Shown here piece by piece: positions 1 to 8,068 of a DNA stretch of 13,247 nucleotides. A program made the position numbers and the translations under genes. Each line of letters starts with the position of its first letter. Within the stretch, counting starts at the first letter, position 1. Origin of the DNA: an uncultured Micrococcales bacterium. GTDB taxonomy: Bacteria > Actinomycetota > Actinomycetes > Actinomycetales > Microbacteriaceae. The notes under the pieces were generated by a model that saw only the letters and a list, made by a program, of their open reading frames with translations, made no database searches and was not told the origin of the DNA. Location of the stretch: NCBI GenBank assembly GCA_903820955.1, contig CAIJJH010000162.1:1-13247 (forward strand). The letters are read 5' to 3'.

Positions 1-113
1 AATCGGGATTCACAAAGTGATCGGATATCGAGCCATTTCGTGTCTCCACGGCGCTCAAGTACGCCTTTGTATAGATTAAAACCGTCTATGTAAGCATTGA
101 ACGAAGATTTCAT
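1..113 (-). CDS. NYN-domain protein, 5' part (runs off the window)
   Basis: I read this from the minus strand; it is a 37-codon N-terminal fragment starting at ATG (113-111) and cut by the window edge. The peptide contains NAYIDGFNLYKGVLE near residues 6-20 and TKWLDIRSL near residues 25-33. That is the opening of the NYN domain (PIN-like nuclease fold, LabA/DUF88 relatives), where the Asp of the YIDGxN motif (residue 10) is one of the conserved acidic metal-binding residues. Family members are thought to act as RNases, often in RNA processing, stress or defence settings; the target here cannot be told. No strong ribosome binding site precedes the ATG (only a weak purine stretch). The fragment uses A/T-ending codons more than its neighbours and looks lower in GC, so it may be acquired. 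The gene is divergent from the ABC exporter operon. The family call is fairly secure from the motif; length and remaining domains are unseen. Confidence 0.72.
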   Translation of the reverse strand, partial: MKSSFNAYIDGFNLYKGVLERRGDTKWLDIRSLCESR

Positions 114-241
114 CCAAAAAGACTTGCAGATATTGGCATTTCGGAAATCTTTTCTCCACTTTCGGTGTTAGCCTCTAAGGCTGACCTGTAGCAAAACCAC
201 GTGTTTCACCCGGAAACCGTAAAACTTTAAGGCTTGAAGAA
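114..241. other. intergenic region between NYN gene and ABC operon
   Basis: This 128-base gap separates two divergent genes and is richer in A+T than the coding regions beside it. It should hold both promoters, but I see no convincing -35/-10 pair on either strand. Two inverted repeats are visible: an 8-bp stem at 167-185 (listed separately) and a weaker GTTTC/GAAAC pair at 203-217. No RNA gene is recognised. Confidence 0.5.
167..185. promoter_or_regulatory. inverted repeat, possible operator for the ABC operon
   Basis: GTTAGCCT (167-174) and AGGCTGAC (178-185) are reverse complements except for one position that would be G·U in RNA, with CTA between them. No T-run follows on either strand, so it is a poor terminator candidate. 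Its place 56 bases before the exporter start suits an operator for a local regulator such as those of the TetR or MarR type. The role is inference; no known site is recognised. Confidence 0.3.
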
Positions 242-2038
242 TTGTCTGAGACGACCCAAAAGAGCGGAACGATTCGCACGCTTTTGCGCATCTTCCCTTA
301 TACCAAGGCGGCGTTGCCCCGCATTATCCTCGGCACGGTTGCCGCGCTTGGAGCGCACCTGCTAGCCCTCCAAATCCCCCAGTTCATGCAATCGCTGGTC
401 AACGCCATCGACGTCACCGGCGGCTCGAAGCAGCATTCACTCGACGCCCTTTACCCGGCCGTTTTTTGGGTTCTCGTGCTCGGAATCCTCGAAGCGGTAA
501 TGGTTTTGGGTAGGCGCTGGTTGGTGCTGATTCCCGGCACGCACGTCGAGGCCAATCTTCGCCGCACACTTTACGCAAAACTTCAAAAGCTGCCTGTTTC
601 GTTTCACGACAAGTGGCCGAGCGGTCAGTTGCTGAGCCGTGCAACCCAAGACCTAAGCCTGATTCGCCGCTGGCTTTCGTTCGGCATTGTTCTTTTGCTA
701 GCCAACGCTGTCACAATCGTCGTGGGTCTCGGAATCCTGTATTCATACTCATGGATTCTCGGCACCATCTTCTTGGTTATCGTTGCCCCGCTCTGGATCA
801 TCGGATTCCGATTCGAGAAGAACTACCACACCACGGCGCGTAAGAGCCAGGACCAGTCTGGTGACCTGGCCACGGCCGTAGAGCAAAGCGTCCACGGCAT
901 TCGCGTTTTGAAAGCGTTCGGTCGCGGCAAGTTCATCACCGAAAAGTTTGTCAACGACGCAACCGAACTTCGCAAGACCGAACTGCTCAAGGCACGCATG
1001 GTCGCTACCCTCTGGTGGTCGCTCTCGGTGATTCCAGAAATCGCCCTCGGCATTTCGCTGTTCGTCGGGGTGATCCTGATCGATAACCATCAGCTCACCA
1101 TCGGTGGTCTCGCAGCCTTCATCTTGACCACACGTGTTTTGCACTGGCCGATGGACTCGATCGGTTTCTTGCTCTCGATGACCATCGACGCCCGCACCGC
1201 GGTAGAGCGTTTCTTCGAGGTAATCGACGCCCCAACTGGCATCGACGACCCAGATCAGGCGACCGAGATTCCAGAAGTGCACGGAAGACTCGTCTTCGAG
1301 GACGTCCACTTCAGGTTCCAGGACGCACCAGAGGGCGAACCAGACCTGCTGCGCGGGATCAACCTTGAGCTGATGCCGGGTGAATCAGTCGCTCTAATCG
1401 GTGTGACCGGTTGCGGCAAGACCACTCTCACCGCCTTGGCCACGAGGCTTTATGAGGTAACCGACGGCTCGATCAAACTTGACGGCGTGGACATCCGCGA
1501 GCTAACCGCCGTGGAGCTGCGCAGTCACGTCGCTATGGCTTTCGAAGACGCAACCCTGTTCTCGGCTAGCATTCGCGACAACGTTTTGCTCGGCAACCCC
1601 GACGCCAGCGAAGAAGAGTTGCAGCAGGCACTCGCTATCGCGCAGGCACAGTTTGCCTACGACCTACCCGAGGGCCTCGAAACCAAGATCGGCGAAGAAG
1701 GCCTCTCACTTTCGGGCGGTCAGCGCCAGCGCTTGGCTCTTGCTCGCGCAGTTGCGGCCAAGCCAGCCGTCCTAGTTCTCGATGACCCGCTTTCGGCGCT
1801 CGACGTCGACACCGAAGCCATGGTCGAAGACGCACTTCGAACAGTCCTGAAGGCAACCACCGCGCTGATTGTCGCGCACCGGCCGTCCACGGTTCAGCTT
1901 GCCGACAAGGTCGCTCTCATGCAGGACGGCCGAATCACAGCATTCGGTAAGCACAGCGAACTGCTGGCCACCAACGACCACTACCGATTCGTCATCAGCA
2001 GCCTCGACGCTGCCGGCGCGCTGATTGAGGTGAAGTAG
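242..2038 (+). CDS. ABC exporter half-transporter with degenerate catalytic site (heterodimer subunit 1)
   Basis: This 598-residue protein has an N-terminal six-helix ABC exporter membrane domain (about residues 20-320) fused to a nucleotide-binding domain (about 348-590). Walker A is G387-VTGCGK-T394, the signature LSGGQ is intact at 490-494, and the H-loop His is 546. Two catalytic features are altered: the Q-loop Gln is Glu (E435, in FEDATLF), and the Walker B Glu is Asp (LVLDD, 511-515). That pattern is typical of the degenerate-site subunit in heterodimeric exporters (TM287/288, BmrCD type). The start is TTG with AAGG about 9 bases upstream; no better in-frame start was found. The stop codon directly abuts the ATG of the partner gene, so the two are surely co-translated. 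The substrate cannot be told; drugs, lipids or peptides are all possible. Confidence 0.9.
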   Translation: MSETTQKSGTIRTLLRIFPYTKAALPRIILGTVAALGAHLLALQIPQFMQSLVNAIDVTGGSKQHSLDALYPAVFWVLVLGILEAVMVLGRRWLVLIPGTHVEANLRRTLYAKLQKLPVSFHDKWPSGQLLSRATQDLSLIRRWLSFGIVLLLANAVTIVVGLGILYSYSWILGTIFLVIVAPLWIIGFRFEKNYHTTARKSQDQSGDLATAVEQSVHGIRVLKAFGRGKFITEKFVNDATELRKTELLKARMVATLWWSLSVIPEIALGISLFVGVILIDNHQLTIGGLAAFILTTRVLHWPMDSIGFLLSMTIDARTAVERFFEVIDAPTGIDDPDQATEIPEVHGRLVFEDVHFRFQDAPEGEPDLLRGINLELMPGESVALIGVTGCGKTTLTALATRLYEVTDGSIKLDGVDIRELTAVELRSHVAMAFEDATLFSASIRDNVLLGNPDASEEELQQALAIAQAQFAYDLPEGLETKIGEEGLSLSGGQRQRLALARAVAAKPAVLVLDDPLSALDVDTEAMVEDALRTVLKATTALIVAHRPSTVQLADKVALMQDGRITAFGKHSELLATNDHYRFVISSLDAAGALIEVK

Positions 2039-3844
2039 ATGTCGATGCAGGGTGTGAAGAACGAAGAAAAGATTGAACTCAGCAAAGAGGAGCAGAAGCG
2101 CGTTCGCGCTCGCTCGATGGCACTGCTCGGCTCGATCATCAAGCCGGTTAGACACCGCCTCTGGGTGAGCCTGCTTTTGGTTACGCTTTCGCAGGGTTTG
2201 CGCGTTGCCCTGCCCGGCGTGATCGCAATCGTCATCGACCGAGCGCTTCCGGCAGCCGTAAAGGGCGACTTCACGCTGCTCTGGTGGCTGGTCGGTGGCT
2301 ACCTAGTCGGCGCCATCATCGCCTCGGCTCTGATTGCGGTGTTCGTGCAGTACGCGGCAAGGATCAACCAAGACATCATGCTTGGGCTTCGCAGGCGCCT
2401 GTTCGCTCACACCCAGAAGCTGAGCATCGAGTTTCACGAAACCTACACCTCTGGCCGCGTGATTTCGCGCCAGACCAACGACCTCGACTCGATCATGGAG
2501 CTGCTCAACTCGGGCGGCAACGAAATGATCGCTGGCATTTTGTTCATGATCTTCACCGCGGTTGCCATGATTGTGCTCGACGCTCAGTCGTTCCTATTCG
2601 TCCTGATCTCGTTCATCCCTCTATGGTTCCTAACCCGTTGGTTCCAGAAGCGCACTCGCACCAACTACCGCAAGACCCGCGTTGCCTCGGCAAAGTTGAT
2701 CGTGCACTTCGTCGAGACCATGACCGGCATTCGTGCCGTCAAGGCCTTCCGCAAGGAAGCGCAAAACCAGGTCAAATACGCCGACCTCGTCGAGGACTAC
2801 CGCGACGTGAACGCCAAGGTCATTCAGCTGTTCGGTATCTTCGATCCGGGCCTGATCTTCATCGGTCGCGTTACCGCGGCAGCCGTCTTGCTATTCGGCG
2901 GTCTTCGCGTGATCGAAGGAAGCCTCGGAATCGGCGTCCTGCTCTCGTGCATTCTCTACGTTCGCAGCTTCTACGACCCGATGGAACAGCTCGCCATGTT
3001 CTACAACTCGGTTCAGTCGGCAAACTCAGGTCTCGAAAAGATCTCGGGTGTGCTCGAGGAGGAGCCTTCGGTTCCGGAGCCTGAAACCTCGACCCCGCTT
3101 ACCGAACCGCACGGACACATCGAATTCAACGACGTGCAATTCGCCTATTCGAACGGCACCGAGATTCTGCCGAACTTCTCGCTCGATATTCCGGCGGGGC
3201 AAACCATCGCGCTGGTGGGCACCACCGGTGCCGGCAAGTCAACCCTCGCCAAGCTGGTAGCCAGGTTCTATGACCCGGTAAAGGGTGAGGTGAAGCTAGA
3301 TGGCATCGACCTTCGTGAACTAAGCGATGTCGACCTTCGCCGCGCTGTTGTTATGGTCACCCAGGAGGCCTACTTGTTCTCGGGTACCGTCGCCGACAAC
3401 ATCTCGCTCGGCAAGCCAAACGCGACTCGCGAAGAGGTCGAGTCTTCGGCCAAGGCCGTTGGTGCTCACGAATTCATCATGGCTCTGCCCGATGGCTACG
3501 ACACCGACGTCAACAAGCGCGGTGGCCGAGTTAGTGCCGGTCAGCGCCAGTTGATCTCGTTTGCTCGCGCGTTTATCGCCGACCCTGCGGTTTTGATCCT
3601 CGACGAGGCAACGGCATCGCTCGACATCCCTAGCGAGCGTTTGGTTCAGCACGGTCTCAAGACCCTGCTCGCCGACCGCACCGCGATCATCATCGCGCAC
3701 CGACTCTCGACCATTTCGATTGCCGATCGCGTCTTGGTCATGGAGCACGGGCGAATCACGGAGGACGACAAACCGGCCGTCCTGATTGCGGGCACCGGCA
3801 AGTTCGCCAAGATGCATAAGGCTTGGCGCGACTCACTGGTTTAG
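2039..3844 (+). CDS. ABC exporter half-transporter with canonical catalytic Glu (heterodimer subunit 2)
   Basis: This 601-residue protein has the same layout as the gene before it: a membrane domain (about residues 40-325) and a nucleotide-binding domain (about 358-595). Walker A (GTTGAGKS, 394-401), Q-loop Gln 442, Walker B with catalytic Glu (LILDE, 519-523) and H-loop His 554 are all canonical. The signature is degenerate, VSAGQ (498-502) instead of LSGGQ. Since each ATP site pairs Walker A/B of one subunit with the signature of the other, the weak signature here pairs with the Asp-containing Walker B of subunit 1, and the good halves pair together. That gives one active and one degenerate site. 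GAGG (2027-2030) lies 8 bases before the ATG, inside the end of the upstream gene. A second ATG two codons later is possible. An acidic/basic cytosolic lead of about 30 residues precedes the first helix. Confidence 0.9.
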   Translation: MSMQGVKNEEKIELSKEEQKRVRARSMALLGSIIKPVRHRLWVSLLLVTLSQGLRVALPGVIAIVIDRALPAAVKGDFTLLWWLVGGYLVGAIIASALIAVFVQYAARINQDIMLGLRRRLFAHTQKLSIEFHETYTSGRVISRQTNDLDSIMELLNSGGNEMIAGILFMIFTAVAMIVLDAQSFLFVLISFIPLWFLTRWFQKRTRTNYRKTRVASAKLIVHFVETMTGIRAVKAFRKEAQNQVKYADLVEDYRDVNAKVIQLFGIFDPGLIFIGRVTAAAVLLFGGLRVIEGSLGIGVLLSCILYVRSFYDPMEQLAMFYNSVQSANSGLEKISGVLEEEPSVPEPETSTPLTEPHGHIEFNDVQFAYSNGTEILPNFSLDIPAGQTIALVGTTGAGKSTLAKLVARFYDPVKGEVKLDGIDLRELSDVDLRRAVVMVTQEAYLFSGTVADNISLGKPNATREEVESSAKAVGAHEFIMALPDGYDTDVNKRGGRVSAGQRQLISFARAFIADPAVLILDEATASLDIPSERLVQHGLKTLLADRTAIIIAHRLSTISIADRVLVMEHGRITEDDKPAVLIAGTGKFAKMHKAWRDSLV

Positions 3845-3850
3845 CGCACC

Positions 3851-3859
3851 TGATATAGT
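3851..3859 (+). promoter_or_regulatory. extended -10 promoter of the aromatic amino acid operon
   Basis: TGATATAGT fits an extended -10 element (TGN followed by TATAGT, 3854-3859) and sits 31 bases before the ATG of the first dehydratase-type gene. A start of transcription near 3866 would leave a leader of about 25 bases, too short for an attenuator. The -35 region around 3831-3836 is weak, which is tolerated with extended -10 promoters. The leader carries AAGGA (3876-3880) as ribosome binding site. Confidence 0.5.
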
Positions 3860-3890
3860 TGCCTAAACGCGCAACAAGGATGGTTTTTCT

Positions 3891-4814
3891 ATGGCTGGCA
3901 CACCCGTAACCCTTTTTCAGGGCCCCCGAGGTAGTTCTGACGAGCGCGCTGCCCTGCTTTTTGACGGCATCGAGCCAACCCAGGTTCTCGCCCTCGACTC
4001 GCTAGACGAGCTACTTTTCACCGTCGACACCGTCGACGGCACCTTCGGCATCATCCCGCTCGAGAACAACGTCAACGGCGAGTTCACCGGCGCACTTTCG
4101 CGCCTGATTCTCACCACCGAGCACTGCATGGTCACCCAGGTTCGCACGCTCGAAGAAGAGATCGGTGCCTACGGACTGGTCGGCAACGTGATTCCTCGCG
4201 AAGCCCTGGTCAACATCGACATTCTGCCTAAGTTCTCTCGAGCCCTTCGCGAACTCGACGTCGAAGCGTTGCCTGCCGAGACTACCTTTGAGGCCTGCAA
4301 AGCCGTTATTCAGCGCGGTAACCCAGAGATGATTGCGTTTGCTCCCAAGGCCATTGCCGAGGGGCTCGGTCTCGTGCCGGTTATTGCGCTGGCGCACCAC
4401 AACCAAATGCTGCGCACCCGCTACGGCCTCTTACAGCGCGACCCAATTCTGAGCTCGAAGTCTTCGCGCTCGACCTTCCTGCTCTGGCCCAAGGACGACT
4501 CGGTCGGAACCCTTTCGACCATGCTCGAGGAGTTTCGAGTCAATGACATCGACATCGTCTCGCTGCGTTCGTTCCTGTTCGCGCTCGACTCCTCGCACGC
4601 GTTCCTGTTCTCGGTGAACAACGGTCTGCTCGACGCAAAGCTTCAGGCAACCCTCAAGACTCTCGTCGGCCAAGGCGTTCGCGCCAGGTTGCTGGGCGAC
4701 TACGGAATCGAAGACCTACTGCCAATCGACACCACCGTCGAGAAGGTTCGCATGCTTGACGGCATAGCCAACTACGAAGCCGAAATGGCGAGACTCCAAG
4801 GCGGCAAGGCCTAA
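3891..4814 (+). CDS. divergent prephenate dehydratase-like protein with ACT domain
   Basis: This 307-residue protein follows the plan of prephenate dehydratase: two PDT lobes (about residues 5-180) and a C-terminal ACT regulatory domain (about 193-272). It begins with FQGPRGSSDERAA, a version of the GPxGTFSxxA opening. It keeps an EN-xx-G motif as ENNVNG (58-63, usual ENSxxG) and a TRF-like catalytic motif as T176-R-Y. The usual SHPxALxQC stretch is lost (about 109-118 reads IDILPKFSRA) and the ACT ESRP phenylalanine-site motif reads RSFL (226-229). It is a paralogue of the next gene, equal in length. The stop TAA overlaps the next ATG by one base (TAATG), pointing to translational coupling and possibly a heteromeric complex. 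AAGGA lies 10 bases before the ATG. It could be a working dehydratase with altered feedback, a regulatory partner, or an enzyme for another prephenate-like acid. Family membership is clear; activity is not. Confidence 0.75.
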   Translation: MAGTPVTLFQGPRGSSDERAALLFDGIEPTQVLALDSLDELLFTVDTVDGTFGIIPLENNVNGEFTGALSRLILTTEHCMVTQVRTLEEEIGAYGLVGNVIPREALVNIDILPKFSRALRELDVEALPAETTFEACKAVIQRGNPEMIAFAPKAIAEGLGLVPVIALAHHNQMLRTRYGLLQRDPILSSKSSRSTFLLWPKDDSVGTLSTMLEEFRVNDIDIVSLRSFLFALDSSHAFLFSVNNGLLDAKLQATLKTLVGQGVRARLLGDYGIEDLLPIDTTVEKVRMLDGIANYEAEMARLQGGKA

Positions 4815-5737
4815 TGAGCAAGCGGACCTGCCTTTACCTGGGTCCCGCTGGTAGCTTCTGCCACCAGGCAGCGCTGTTGCTGAACGATGACTTCGAATTA
4901 CAACCGGCCGCAACCGTTGCCGAGATCGTCGCCGCAGTCGAATTGGGCAGTGCCGACTTCGGGCTGGTTCCAATAGAGAACAGCGTTGACGGCGAAGTAA
5001 CCTCCACCGTTGACAGCATCGTCTTCAACACCGTGGACGTCCTGGTTCGTGACGAAGTGGTCGTGCCGGTCGAATTCGACGTCTTTGTGAAGCCCGGCGT
5101 AACCTCGATCACACGCGCCATCAGTCACCCGGTTGGGCTTGCCCAGTGCCAGCGCTACATCGCCGAAAACTCTCTGCAGGTAGAAACCGCGGCTTCGACC
5201 AGCGCTGCCGTGGCCTCGGTGGCCCAAGGTGAGGCAACCGACATCGGTGCCCTGGCCTCGCCAATCGCCGGCGCGCTCTACGACCTGGTTCCACTAGCCA
5301 GAGCCGTGCAAGACAATGCCGGAGCCCACACCAAGTTTTACCTGCTCGGCAAGGGCATCCGCGCGCGCCAAGCTGGCCGCGAATACCGCACCTGGGTGAC
5401 GGTTATTCCGCCAACCAATCGCACCGGGATCCTTGGAGACATGCTTGCCGAGTTCTCGAGTCGGGGCATTTCGCTCAGCTCGCTCTCGAGCCGCCCGCTC
5501 AGAGCCGACATCGGTGCATACGCGTTCAACTTCACGATTGAGGGCTACGTTCAAGACGAACAGGTTCGCGCCGCCCTCGAGGCAATCATCGCCCTCGGTT
5601 CAAGAGTTCGCGTGGTCGGTTCGTTCCAAGAGTGGGCCGGAGTCGGAGTTGTCGGTGCCGTGATTGGACTGCCGGGCGTTGGCGCAGGCTCAAAGGTTTC
5701 GTTCTCAAACCAGCTCGACGTGGCGGTCGAAGAATGA
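4814..5737 (+). CDS. pheA: prephenate dehydratase
   Basis: The enzyme converts prephenate to phenylpyruvate, the last committed step to phenylalanine, in the cytoplasm. The 307-residue protein shows GPAGSF (10-15), ENSVDGEV (55-62), SHPVGLAQC (104-112) and the catalytic Thr in HTKF (T173; TRF in most homologues). The ACT domain is about 192-273, with GILGDMLAEF in place of the GALxxxL motif and SSRPLR (225-230) in place of ESRP, so phenylalanine feedback may be altered. A tail of about 32 residues after the ACT domain, rich in Gly and Val, is unusual. The start codon overlaps the previous stop by one base, and the stop overlaps the ATG of tyrA (ATGA), so three genes form a coupled unit. There is no chorismate mutase domain, so chorismate mutase must be encoded elsewhere. 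Confidence 0.9.
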   Translation: MSKRTCLYLGPAGSFCHQAALLLNDDFELQPAATVAEIVAAVELGSADFGLVPIENSVDGEVTSTVDSIVFNTVDVLVRDEVVVPVEFDVFVKPGVTSITRAISHPVGLAQCQRYIAENSLQVETAASTSAAVASVAQGEATDIGALASPIAGALYDLVPLARAVQDNAGAHTKFYLLGKGIRARQAGREYRTWVTVIPPTNRTGILGDMLAEFSSRGISLSSLSSRPLRADIGAYAFNFTIEGYVQDEQVRAALEAIIALGSRVRVVGSFQEWAGVGVVGAVIGLPGVGAGSKVSFSNQLDVAVEE

Positions 5738-6528
5738 GCGGCAAGTTTGGCGTGATTGGTGCTGGCCTGATCGGCGGCTCAATCGCGAAGTCGCTCGCCA
5801 GTGAGGTAATCGTCTGGGACGCCGACCCAAAGACCATCGAAGCGGCAAAGGCTCACGGCATCGAGGTGGCGTCGAGCATTGACGAGCTGTCGAACATCGT
5901 CGATCTACTTGTGATCGCTGTGCCATTTGACGCATTCACCGATGTTTTCGCTCAGGTTCAGGCCGCTGCCTCAAGGCGCGAAAAGCCGCTTTTGGTAACC
6001 AACGTGCTCTCGGTGATGAAGCACGTCGAAGTGACCGAGCCAAACATCGAGTTTGTCGCCGGCCACCCGATGGCTGGAACCGAACATTCCGGCTTCGAAG
6101 CCGCCAGGGCGGGCCTTTTCGCAGGCGCTACCTGGGTGCTTGCCAAGGCCTCTGAGCCTCTAGAAGACCTCGTAACCAGACTCGGTGCAACTGCTGTAGT
6201 TCTCTCTGAAACCGACCACAACGAGGCCGTGGCGCGAATCAGCCACCTACCCCACGTCTTAGCGGCGGCTCAGCTGTTGGCTATTGCCGATGGCGACCAG
6301 AGTTTTGCTTTGGCGGCGTCCAGCTTCAAAGACTCGACCAGGGTTGCCGGCACCAAGCCGGAGCTAACCGCAGGAATGGTTGGCAATAACCGCGAAGAGG
6401 TTTTGCGTTCGATTGAGGCGCTCAAGGGAGTGCTCGAGGAGTTCACCGACGTCTTGGCTGCAGGTAACGACGAATCGCTAACCAACTTGTTTGAACGCGC
6501 AAAGTCGTTGCGCGATAAAAACCTCTAA
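5734..6528 (+). CDS. tyrA: prephenate dehydrogenase
   Basis: The enzyme makes 4-hydroxyphenylpyruvate from prephenate by oxidative decarboxylation, the tyrosine branch. I place the start at ATG 5734 (MSGKFGVIGAG), giving 264 residues. The frame is open upstream to 5632, but that stretch lies inside pheA and the Rossmann motif must sit at the N terminus. Visible motifs are GAGLIGGS (9-16), an Asp at the end of the second strand (VWDAD, D29) that favours NAD over NADP, GHPMAGTE (110-117), SHLPH (170-174) with the conserved His, and DSTRVAG (200-206) with the Arg that holds the prephenate carboxylate. There is no C-terminal ACT domain, so feedback by tyrosine is likely weak or absent. An arogenate or dual-substrate enzyme is a possible alternative. 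The ATGA overlap with pheA implies coupled translation. The stop overlaps the stop of the convergent amylase gene. Confidence 0.9.
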   Translation: MSGKFGVIGAGLIGGSIAKSLASEVIVWDADPKTIEAAKAHGIEVASSIDELSNIVDLLVIAVPFDAFTDVFAQVQAAASRREKPLLVTNVLSVMKHVEVTEPNIEFVAGHPMAGTEHSGFEAARAGLFAGATWVLAKASEPLEDLVTRLGATAVVLSETDHNEAVARISHLPHVLAAAQLLAIADGDQSFALAASSFKDSTRVAGTKPELTAGMVGNNREEVLRSIEALKGVLEEFTDVLAAGNDESLTNLFERAKSLRDKNL

Positions 6529-7979
6529 CGCTTCGAGTAGGTAGCGATCGCTAACGCGGTCATCGAAGGCAACGTGGTTGCCATGACCCCGCCCTTGGCG
6601 ACAACTACGGTTAGTCCGCGGCAAACCCTCTTGCCCTTAGAGATTATGACGGGCGTCTTGCCACCGGAGACCACGTCGCAGTAGTTACCCGCGGCGAGAC
6701 CAGTCTTGATTCCCTTGTACTTTTGGGTCGAGGCAGCCGAGTTGAACAGCACGTAGCCCTTGGCTCCGCGGCCATAACCGTAGGAGTTGTTGTTGCTCCA
6801 GTGGTTGACCTTGGTCTCGCCGTTTACGAACTTGTGCCAGCGAATCATGCCTTGGACGGCAGTCCAGCGGTCTACGCAGATCATTTGGCCCTGAACATAA
6901 CTCGACTTAACTCCGGCGCCTGAGTTGCAAACATTGAGTCCAGATTTGAGAACCGGCGCTTCGTTGAAGTCCGAGAAGGCATAACCCGAATAGAGCATTG
7001 GGTCGCCGAAGGGTTCAGACAGGGTGTAAATCATGCCCATCAGGTAGCGCTTGCCGTCGGCGTAGGTTAGGGCCGAACCGTTGCGCTCGGTGTCGTGGTT
7101 GGTAACCATTGTGACCTCAAGGTTTGAGGTTCCCATGCCTCGGTACTGGCTGTTTGGCACGTCCAGGTCACTCGCCCCGTTGAAGGTTCCGAATGCCGAT
7201 TTCAGCCCGCTGGACCAATCAAAAGAGAACAACGCCCCGATTTGGTAATAGGTTGTCGGTTCTGGCGGACCACCGATGACCTCGTTTACGAAGAACGCGC
7301 TCTGGTCGGTCAACTGAGCCTTTATCGCGGCTAGGTCGGCAACCGGAATGTGTTTGGCGGCGTCGACCCTGAAACCTTTGACACCGAGAGAAAGCAAGTG
7401 GTTCAGGTAGCCGGCAATTTTGCCCTGAACGTATGGCTCCTCGGTGGCTAGGTCGACCAGGCCACCAAGCTGGCAGTCCTGCACCTCGGTGACGTTGCTG
7501 TAGTTCTGAATGTCAGCCTGGCAGTTGTGTGTCGGCGAGAAGTAGTGAAAGTTTGTGTTGGTGTAGGGCACCTCGGGGAATGAGTAGCTACCGCTGGCCA
7601 TGTGGTTGATGACGGCATCGGCGATGACATCTACCCCGGCCTCGTTGCAAGAAGAAACCATTCGGGTGAAGTCGGCCTCGCTGCCGAGGTTTGAGTCAAG
7701 TGTGTAGGCGGTCGGTTGGTAGTGTGTCCACCACGAGCCGCCGTCGATGCTCTGTTGAGGGGGCATGACCAGGATCCAGTTGACCCCTGCAGGACCGAGT
7801 TGCGTGCGGCACTCGGTTGCCAGCGACTTCCAGTTCCACATGAACATTTGCATACCCACGGTTGACTCGTTGATCGTCTGCGATGGAGTCACGTTGGCCT
7901 GGCTCGGAACAGCGACAAGGCCAATTAGTGAAGCGGCGACTACGGCAACTATCGCTTTGAAGATGCGGGTAAGGGTCAT
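6525..7979 (-). CDS. secreted alpha-amylase, GH13 family
   Basis: This 484-residue enzyme hydrolyses internal alpha-1,4 bonds of starch or glycogen outside the cell. A signal peptide covers about residues 1-28 (basic MTLTRIFK start, hydrophobic core, VPSQA cleavage region). The four GH13 signature regions are complete: DAVINH (121-126), GFRVDAAKH (202-210, nucleophile D206), FFVNEVIG (229-236, acid/base E233) and VTNHD (292-296, D296). The sequence around [10 protein letters not shown] and the short beta-sandwich C domain resemble the Streptomyces/animal-type amylases (subfamily 32 in my judgement). Six or more cysteines may form disulfides in the exported protein. No starch-binding domain is seen after the C domain. 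The gene is divergent from icd and convergent with tyrA, sharing the bases CTAA so that the two stop codons overlap. Upstream AGGG lies too close to the ATG to be a good ribosome binding site, so the message may be leaderless. Confidence 0.93.
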   Translation of the reverse strand: MTLTRIFKAIVAVVAASLIGLVAVPSQANVTPSQTINESTVGMQMFMWNWKSLATECRTQLGPAGVNWILVMPPQQSIDGGSWWTHYQPTAYTLDSNLGSEADFTRMVSSCNEAGVDVIADAVINHMASGSYSFPEVPYTNTNFHYFSPTHNCQADIQNYSNVTEVQDCQLGGLVDLATEEPYVQGKIAGYLNHLLSLGVKGFRVDAAKHIPVADLAAIKAQLTDQSAFFVNEVIGGPPEPTTYYQIGALFSFDWSSGLKSAFGTFNGASDLDVPNSQYRGMGTSNLEVTMVTNHDTERNGSALTYADGKRYLMGMIYTLSEPFGDPMLYSGYAFSDFNEAPVLKSGLNVCNSGAGVKSSYVQGQMICVDRWTAVQGMIRWHKFVNGETKVNHWSNNNSYGYGRGAKGYVLFNSAASTQKYKGIKTGLAAGNYCDVVSGGKTPVIISKGKRVCRGLTVVVAKGGVMATTLPSMTALAIATYSKR

Positions 7980-7985
7980 GCCCTA

Positions 7986-7991
7986 AGTTTA
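7986..7991 (-). promoter_or_regulatory. -10 element of the amylase gene, probable leaderless start
   Basis: On the minus strand TAAACT ends six bases before the amylase ATG. That is the spacing expected when transcription starts at the A of the start codon. No Shine-Dalgarno sequence stands at normal distance. The -35 region is weak (TTAGCC, 18 bases upstream). Leaderless messages are common in Actinobacteria; the call here is inference from spacing. Confidence 0.45.
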
Positions 7992-8007
7992 GCCACGCGT
8001 TATTCGC

Positions 8008-8013
8008 TAGGCT
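8008..8013 (+). promoter_or_regulatory. -10 element of icd
   Basis: TAGGCT in the context GCTAGGCTAAGAG fits the actinobacterial TANNNT -10 consensus. It would start transcription near 8020, about 50 bases before the icd ATG. No clear -35 is present. The putative start lies directly at the edge of the 17-bp palindrome 8022-8038. Confidence 0.35.
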
Positions 8014-8021
8014 AAGAGTGG

Positions 8022-8038
8022 TCCAGTTATTAACTGGA
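8022..8038. promoter_or_regulatory. 17-bp palindrome, candidate operator between amylase and icd
   Basis: TCCAGTTA (8022-8029) and TAACTGGA (8031-8038) are exact reverse complements around a single T at 8030. The site lies in the 5' leader of icd, just after the likely transcription start, where a bound protein would block icd. It is also centred about 51 bases upstream of the amylase start, a typical activator position. I do not recognise the sequence as a known site. A 1-base loop makes an RNA hairpin unlikely and a DNA-binding dimer likely. Confidence 0.5.
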
Positions 8039-8068
8039 AAATCACAACGAGAGCGAGTGCCCCTAAGC

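Noticed and set aside
1..93. plus-strand open frames at the left edge (frames 1 and 2)
   Set aside because: Both stop within 93 bases and show no motif, whereas the minus strand reads as a recognisable NYN-domain start.
749..1309. 186-codon open frame on the minus strand inside the first ABC gene
   Set aside because: It is antisense to a strongly supported ABC exporter gene, its translation has no recognisable motif, and long antisense frames are expected in GC-rich coding DNA.
2284..3084. 266-codon frame in a second plus-strand reading frame within the second ABC gene
   Set aside because: It is rich in Arg, His, Pro and Ser, as expected from an out-of-frame reading, and lies wholly within a gene with intact motifs.
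3320..3817. 165-codon minus-strand frame inside the second ABC gene
   Set aside because: It mirrors the nucleotide-binding domain coding sequence and has no start context or motif of its own.
5632..5733. 34-codon upstream extension of tyrA
   Set aside because: The extension lies inside pheA, is rich in Arg and Trp, and would bury the N-terminal Rossmann motif. ATG 5734 with the ATGA overlap is the natural start.
8018..8068. 17-codon upstream extension of icd
   Set aside because: It spans the palindrome and leader and does not match the N terminus of the enzyme family, which begins at [10 protein letters not shown].
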